Source of the DNA: Flavobacteriaceae bacterium
GTDB lineage: Bacteria; Bacteroidota; Bacteroidia; Flavobacteriales; Flavobacteriaceae
NCBI GenBank assembly: GCA_016744415.1
Contig: JADGEL010000001.1
Coordinates: 899,855 to 963,854, forward strand
DNA length: 64,000 nucleotides
Direction: 5' to 3'
Shown here: piece after piece, positions 61,019 to 64,000 of the stretch
Layout: each line of letters opens with the position of its first letter
Numbering within the stretch: the first letter of the stretch is position 1
Translations under genes and position numbers: made by a program
The notes under the pieces: model-generated
What the model saw: only the letters and a program-made list of their open reading frames with translations
Database searches by the model: none
Told to the model about the DNA's origin: nothing

Positions 61019-62059
61019 ATGAATTTAAAGCAAACACTTTTAATTGCAATAACTATAAGTTTTATTGTACTCGGATCTTGGGAAACCTATTGGCGTTCTC
61101 AAGGATATTATCCAACTTTAGATGACAATAAAGACCTTTGGGCTGTACAAAGAAGTAAAGTAACAAAAGCTACAAGTAATGATGTCGTGCTTATGGGATC
61201 GTCTAGAGTTCTTTTTGATATTCAATTAGATGAATGGGAAGCCGAAACAGGCAAAAGGCCAATTCAGCTAGCTTCAGCAGGAGCAACACCACTGCCTCTT
61301 TTTAGCGATATCGTTAACAATTCAGATTACACAGGAACTGTTGTAGTTGGTGTAACTCCAGGGTTGTTTTTTTCTACAACATATCCAATGGCTCCTCCTT
61401 GGAAAAGAGTACAAACACGTGTTAATTATTATCAGGATAGAACGTTTGCTCAACGTTTAAATCATCAAATATCTTTGCCTTTTCAAAACAACTTAGCTTT
61501 TATGGTGAGTTTTGAAGAGAAAGGTTATGCAGATGAAATTAACTTAAATGGATTACTAAAGAGAATTAGAATTGGTAATAGAACTGGAAATAAAATGATG
61601 CCACCGTTTCATGAGTTTAGCAATATTGCCTTAGATAGAAACACTAAAATGAAAGATAGAACAGCTACAGATACTGCGTTTGCTAATACTGTAAAAGCTG
61701 TTTGGGCATTTTACCAGCAAGACCCACACCCACCAGAAAAAGAAGCAACAATGACTTTTTTTTTGAAGGATGCTAAAAAATTTAAAGACCGAGGAGGCAG
61801 TTTAGTATTGCTTAGGTGCCCTTCTAGTGGTAGAGATAGAATGGGAGAAAATATGGATTTACCACGTACAGAATTATGGGATGATTTAGTTACTCAAGCA
61901 AATGTGCCAAGTTATCATTTTGAAGATTATGATCAATTAAATCAATTTATTTGCCCAGAAGACTCACACTTGTCAGGTCCAGACGCACAAATTTTTACTA
62001 CTGAGTTGACAAAAATAATGATTCAAGATAGTGTATTAACTAATTCTAAAACCAACTAA
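61019..62059 (+). CDS. SGNH/AlgX-like membrane-anchored protein, partner of MBOAT acyltransferase
   Basis: The 346-residue protein has an N-terminal anchor (LLIAITISFIVLGSWETYWRSQGY) and an SGNH-like hydrolase fold: VVLMGSSRVLFDIQ contains the candidate nucleophile Ser (near residue 62), and EDSHLSGPDAQIFTTEL near residue 320 supplies a D-x-x-H-type pair (DSH). This matches AlgJ/AlgX/PatB-type proteins that complete polysaccharide O-acetylation in the periplasm. The MBOAT gene starts 2 bases after its stop. The acceptor polymer is unknown. Confidence 0.75.
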   Translation: MNLKQTLLIAITISFIVLGSWETYWRSQGYYPTLDDNKDLWAVQRSKVTKATSNDVVLMGSSRVLFDIQLDEWEAETGKRPIQLASAGATPLPLFSDIVNNSDYTGTVVVGVTPGLFFSTTYPMAPPWKRVQTRVNYYQDRTFAQRLNHQISLPFQNNLAFMVSFEEKGYADEINLNGLLKRIRIGNRTGNKMMPPFHEFSNIALDRNTKMKDRTATDTAFANTVKAVWAFYQQDPHPPEKEATMTFFLKDAKKFKDRGGSLVLLRCPSSGRDRMGENMDLPRTELWDDLVTQANVPSYHFEDYDQLNQFICPEDSHLSGPDAQIFTTELTKIMIQDSVLTNSKTN

Positions 62060-62061
62060 TT

Positions 62062-63477
62062 ATGTTATTTAATTCACTAAGTTTCGCCGTCTTTTTAATT
62101 ATTGTGTTGGCATTGTATTATGCTCCACTTTTTAATTGGGCTAACAAAAAGAGAATACTTCTTTTGTCTAGTTATGTTTTTTATGGTTTATGGAATCCAC
62201 CGTTAATACTATTACTTTGGATCTCTACTATTGTTGATTGGACAGCGGGTAATAAATTAGCAAAAGAAGAAAATCAAAACAAAAGAAAATTTTGGTTGCT
62301 GTTGAGTATGTTTGTCAATCTTGGGTTTTTAGCATTCTTTAAATACGGAGATTTCTTATTAGAAAACTTTGTGATGTTTATGGATGCAATCGGTGTCGAA
62401 TTCCACGTACAACCAATGGATATTATATTACCAATGGGGATTTCATTTTACACTTTCCAAACCATGTCTTATACTATTGATATTTATAAAAAGAAAATTA
62501 AGCCAGCAAATACCTTTTTAGATTTTGCCCTATATGTAACGTTTTTCCCGCAACTAGTTGCTGGACCAATTGTGAGGGCAAAAGACTTAATCACTCAATT
62601 CTATGAACCTAAAAAAGCAACCATTAATCAATTTTTATTTGGATTGTTTTCATTGACTTTAGGATTATTTATGAAAGTTGTCTTGGCAGATACTTTATTA
62701 TCAGAAACTTCAGATACAGTATTTGATTCTAGAAATGTATTGAGTTTTTGGGATGCATTAGCAGGAACCTTAGCCTTTTCTGGTCAAATTTTATTTGACT
62801 TTGCAGGTTATTCTACTTGTGCTATTGGAATCGCATTAATGCTTGGAATCATTTTGCCGGATAACTTTAAATATCCTTATGCTTCTGTAGGGTTTTCAGA
62901 ATTTTGGAAACGGTGGCATATTTCCTTATCAACTTGGTTGCGAGATTACTTATATATTCCGCTTGGAGGAAGCCATAATGGGTTGATAAAAACGTATGTA
63001 GTCTTAATGATTACAATGTTGTTAGGAGGATTATGGCATGGAGCCGCATGGACATTTGTAGTTTGGGGTGCATTACACGGAACGTATTTAATTTTGGAAA
63101 GAATTCAAAAGAAATATTTACCATTTAAAATAACGCCTTTTAATGGATTCTTTTTAGCAATACTAACCTACGCTTGTATTAATACTACATGGGTGTTTTT
63201 TAGAGCAAAGGATTTTGTTACAGCTAAAAACATGGTAGGTTCTTTATTTTATATAAATCCAGAGGGAGAAAAAGTGTTAGAATCATTCGACATTATTAAA
63301 GTATTTACCGTGATTACAATTCTGTTTTTATGTCACTGGATTATGAGAAACACTTCAGTAAAATCGGTGTCAGAAAAAATACCATCGTGGTTACTAGGAG
63401 TTATTTGGGCAATCATGTTTGTGTTAATCGTAATTGCTCAAGGTACTGGAGAGCAATTTATTTATTTTCAATTTTAA
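62062..63477 (+). CDS. MBOAT-family membrane O-acyltransferase (AlgI/PatA-like)
   Basis: The 471-residue polytopic protein has the MBOAT hallmarks DIILPMGISFYTFQTMSYTIDIYKKKIKP, FPQLVAGPIVRAKDLI, the conserved EFWKRWHISLSTWLRDYLYIPLGGS and the catalytic-His segment GLWHGAAWTFVVWGALHG (near residue 322). It would move acetyl groups across the inner membrane to the partner SGNH protein for O-acetylation of an exported glycan. No glycan synthesis genes lie in the window. A terminator follows at 63496-63524. Confidence 0.92.
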   Translation: MLFNSLSFAVFLIIVLALYYAPLFNWANKKRILLLSSYVFYGLWNPPLILLLWISTIVDWTAGNKLAKEENQNKRKFWLLLSMFVNLGFLAFFKYGDFLLENFVMFMDAIGVEFHVQPMDIILPMGISFYTFQTMSYTIDIYKKKIKPANTFLDFALYVTFFPQLVAGPIVRAKDLITQFYEPKKATINQFLFGLFSLTLGLFMKVVLADTLLSETSDTVFDSRNVLSFWDALAGTLAFSGQILFDFAGYSTCAIGIALMLGIILPDNFKYPYASVGFSEFWKRWHISLSTWLRDYLYIPLGGSHNGLIKTYVVLMITMLLGGLWHGAAWTFVVWGALHGTYLILERIQKKYLPFKITPFNGFFLAILTYACINTTWVFFRAKDFVTAKNMVGSLFYINPEGEKVLESFDIIKVFTVITILFLCHWIMRNTSVKSVSEKIPSWLLGVIWAIMFVLIVIAQGTGEQFIYFQF

Positions 63478-63495
63478 TCAAAAATTGATTGCATA

Positions 63496-63524
63496 AAAAA
63501 ACCGCTTAATAAGCGGTTTTTTTA
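63496..63524. terminator. bidirectional rho-independent terminator
   Basis: The perfect stem AAAAAACCGCTTA / TAAGCGGTTTTTT lies between the MBOAT gene (+) and the convergent OmpA/MotB-domain gene (-) and can terminate both. Confidence 0.88.
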
Positions 63525-63546
63525 TGTTTTATGATTTGATCTTGTC

Positions 63547-64000
63547 TCAAGGTTTTTGCTCTAAAATTTCGAAGAATTCTTCCAACTTAGGTAAGATAAC
63601 AATTCTTGTTCTTCTATTTGCAGCTCTACCAGCAGCAGTATCGTTAGAGGTTAAAGGTAAATATTCACTTCTACCTGCAGCAACCAAACGCTTAGGATCT
63701 ACACCATGATCATTTTGTAAAACTCTTACAACTGCAGTTGCACGATTCACACTTAAATCCCAGTTGTCTTTAATGCTAGTTCTGTTAATTGGCACATCAT
63801 CAGTATACCCTTCAACCATCACTTCCATATTTGGGCGTGTTTCAATTACTGTAGCTACTTTTCCTAAAATTTCTTTAGCTCTTTCAGATACTGTTGAACT
63901 ACCGCTGTTAAATAATAATTTATCGGCAATGGTAATATACACAACTGTTTTTTCAACATCAATTGTAATGTCTTCATCTTGAATTCCTTTCGCTAATTCT
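63547..64000 (-). CDS. OmpA/MotB-domain protein, C-terminal part (5' end outside window)
   Basis: The minus-strand frame is open to the window edge, so at least 151 residues belong to a gene starting beyond it; a GTG at 63942 is internal. The OmpA-like peptidoglycan-binding domain is clear: KLLFNSGSSTVSERAKEILGKVA, then VMVEGYTDDVPI, DNWDLSVNRATAVVRVL, DPKRLVAAGRSEYLP and GRAANRRTRIVILP. The sequence upstream of the domain (ELAKGIQDEDITIDVEKT) suggests a coiled or linker region, as in MotB-like OmpA proteins of flavobacteria. It anchors the envelope to peptidoglycan; a motor role is not implied. Confidence 0.88.
   Translation of the reverse strand, partial: ELAKGIQDEDITIDVEKTVVYITIADKLLFNSGSSTVSERAKEILGKVATVIETRPNMEVMVEGYTDDVPINRTSIKDNWDLSVNRATAVVRVLQNDHGVDPKRLVAAGRSEYLPLTSNDTAAGRAANRRTRIVILPKLEEFFEILEQKP

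Noticed and set aside
1..64000. CRISPR array, tRNA/rRNA genes, riboswitch, transposon or prophage
   Set aside because: No regularly spaced repeats, tRNA cloverleaf patterns, recognisable riboswitch aptamer or transposase/integrase reading frame were seen; only short dispersed inverted repeats.

Overview
The window looks like chromosomal DNA of a marine-type member of the Bacteroidota, family Flavobacteriaceae; the genus is not resolved. The support is low GC content, type IX secretion (T9SS) features (a T9SS sorting tail on a nuclease, a DUF5103 T9SS plug gene), a Na+-NQR operon, two sulfatases, many small outer-membrane barrel proteins, and TAnnTTTG-type promoter boxes. No rRNA, tRNA, CRISPR array, transposase or phage gene was seen.

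Layout. 1-8.95 kb: a plus-strand pyrimidine reductive catabolism locus: (methyl)malonate-semialdehyde dehydrogenase (cut by the window edge), class III aminotransferase, NCS1 nucleobase permease, dihydropyrimidinase, beta-ureidopropionase, PreT and PreA. Together they would import uracil or thymine, reduce and hydrolyse it to beta-alanine or beta-aminoisobutyrate, transaminate that to the semialdehyde and oxidise it to an acyl-CoA. A decayed four-helix-bundle (23S IVS-like) gene lies inside the locus. 9-18.4 kb: secreted and outer-membrane hypotheticals, an octaheme cytochrome with TPRs, rsmG, a fatty-acid desaturase and an aspartate-type aminotransferase. 18.5-24.9 kb: a six-gene MoxR/DUF58/Bat operon with a BatB-BatC fusion. 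25-33.8 kb: a sulfatase cluster (two arylsulfatases, HAD-like lipoprotein, YeeE/YedE transporter, Crp-type regulator, DUF1566 lipoprotein). 33.8-46.7 kb: housekeeping and envelope genes (HtrA-like protease, FKBP isomerase, PruA, NRDE protein, DUF3667, ApaG, T9SS plug, DUF202, DoxX, SulP transporter, secreted endonuclease I). 46.9-53 kb: the nqrABCDEF operon. 53-55 kb: a type II restriction-modification pair, with an HTH-fused C5 methyltransferase and a PmeII/EcoO109I-like endonuclease in convergent overlap. 55-64 kb: DEAD-box helicase, a LytTR regulator and a HisKA_2 kinase tail to tail, an NTF2-like lipoprotein with a hairpin-rich leader, an SGNH/MBOAT O-acylation pair, and a partial OmpA/MotB-domain protein.

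The most interesting items are the sulfatase/HAD/YeeE/Crp cluster, the R-M pair with a possibly leaderless endonuclease mRNA, the extra periplasmic domain in the pyrimidine permease, the four-helix-bundle relic inside the pyd locus, and the proteobacterial-style Bat operon. All functional calls come from reading the translated sequences and recalling families; no search was run.
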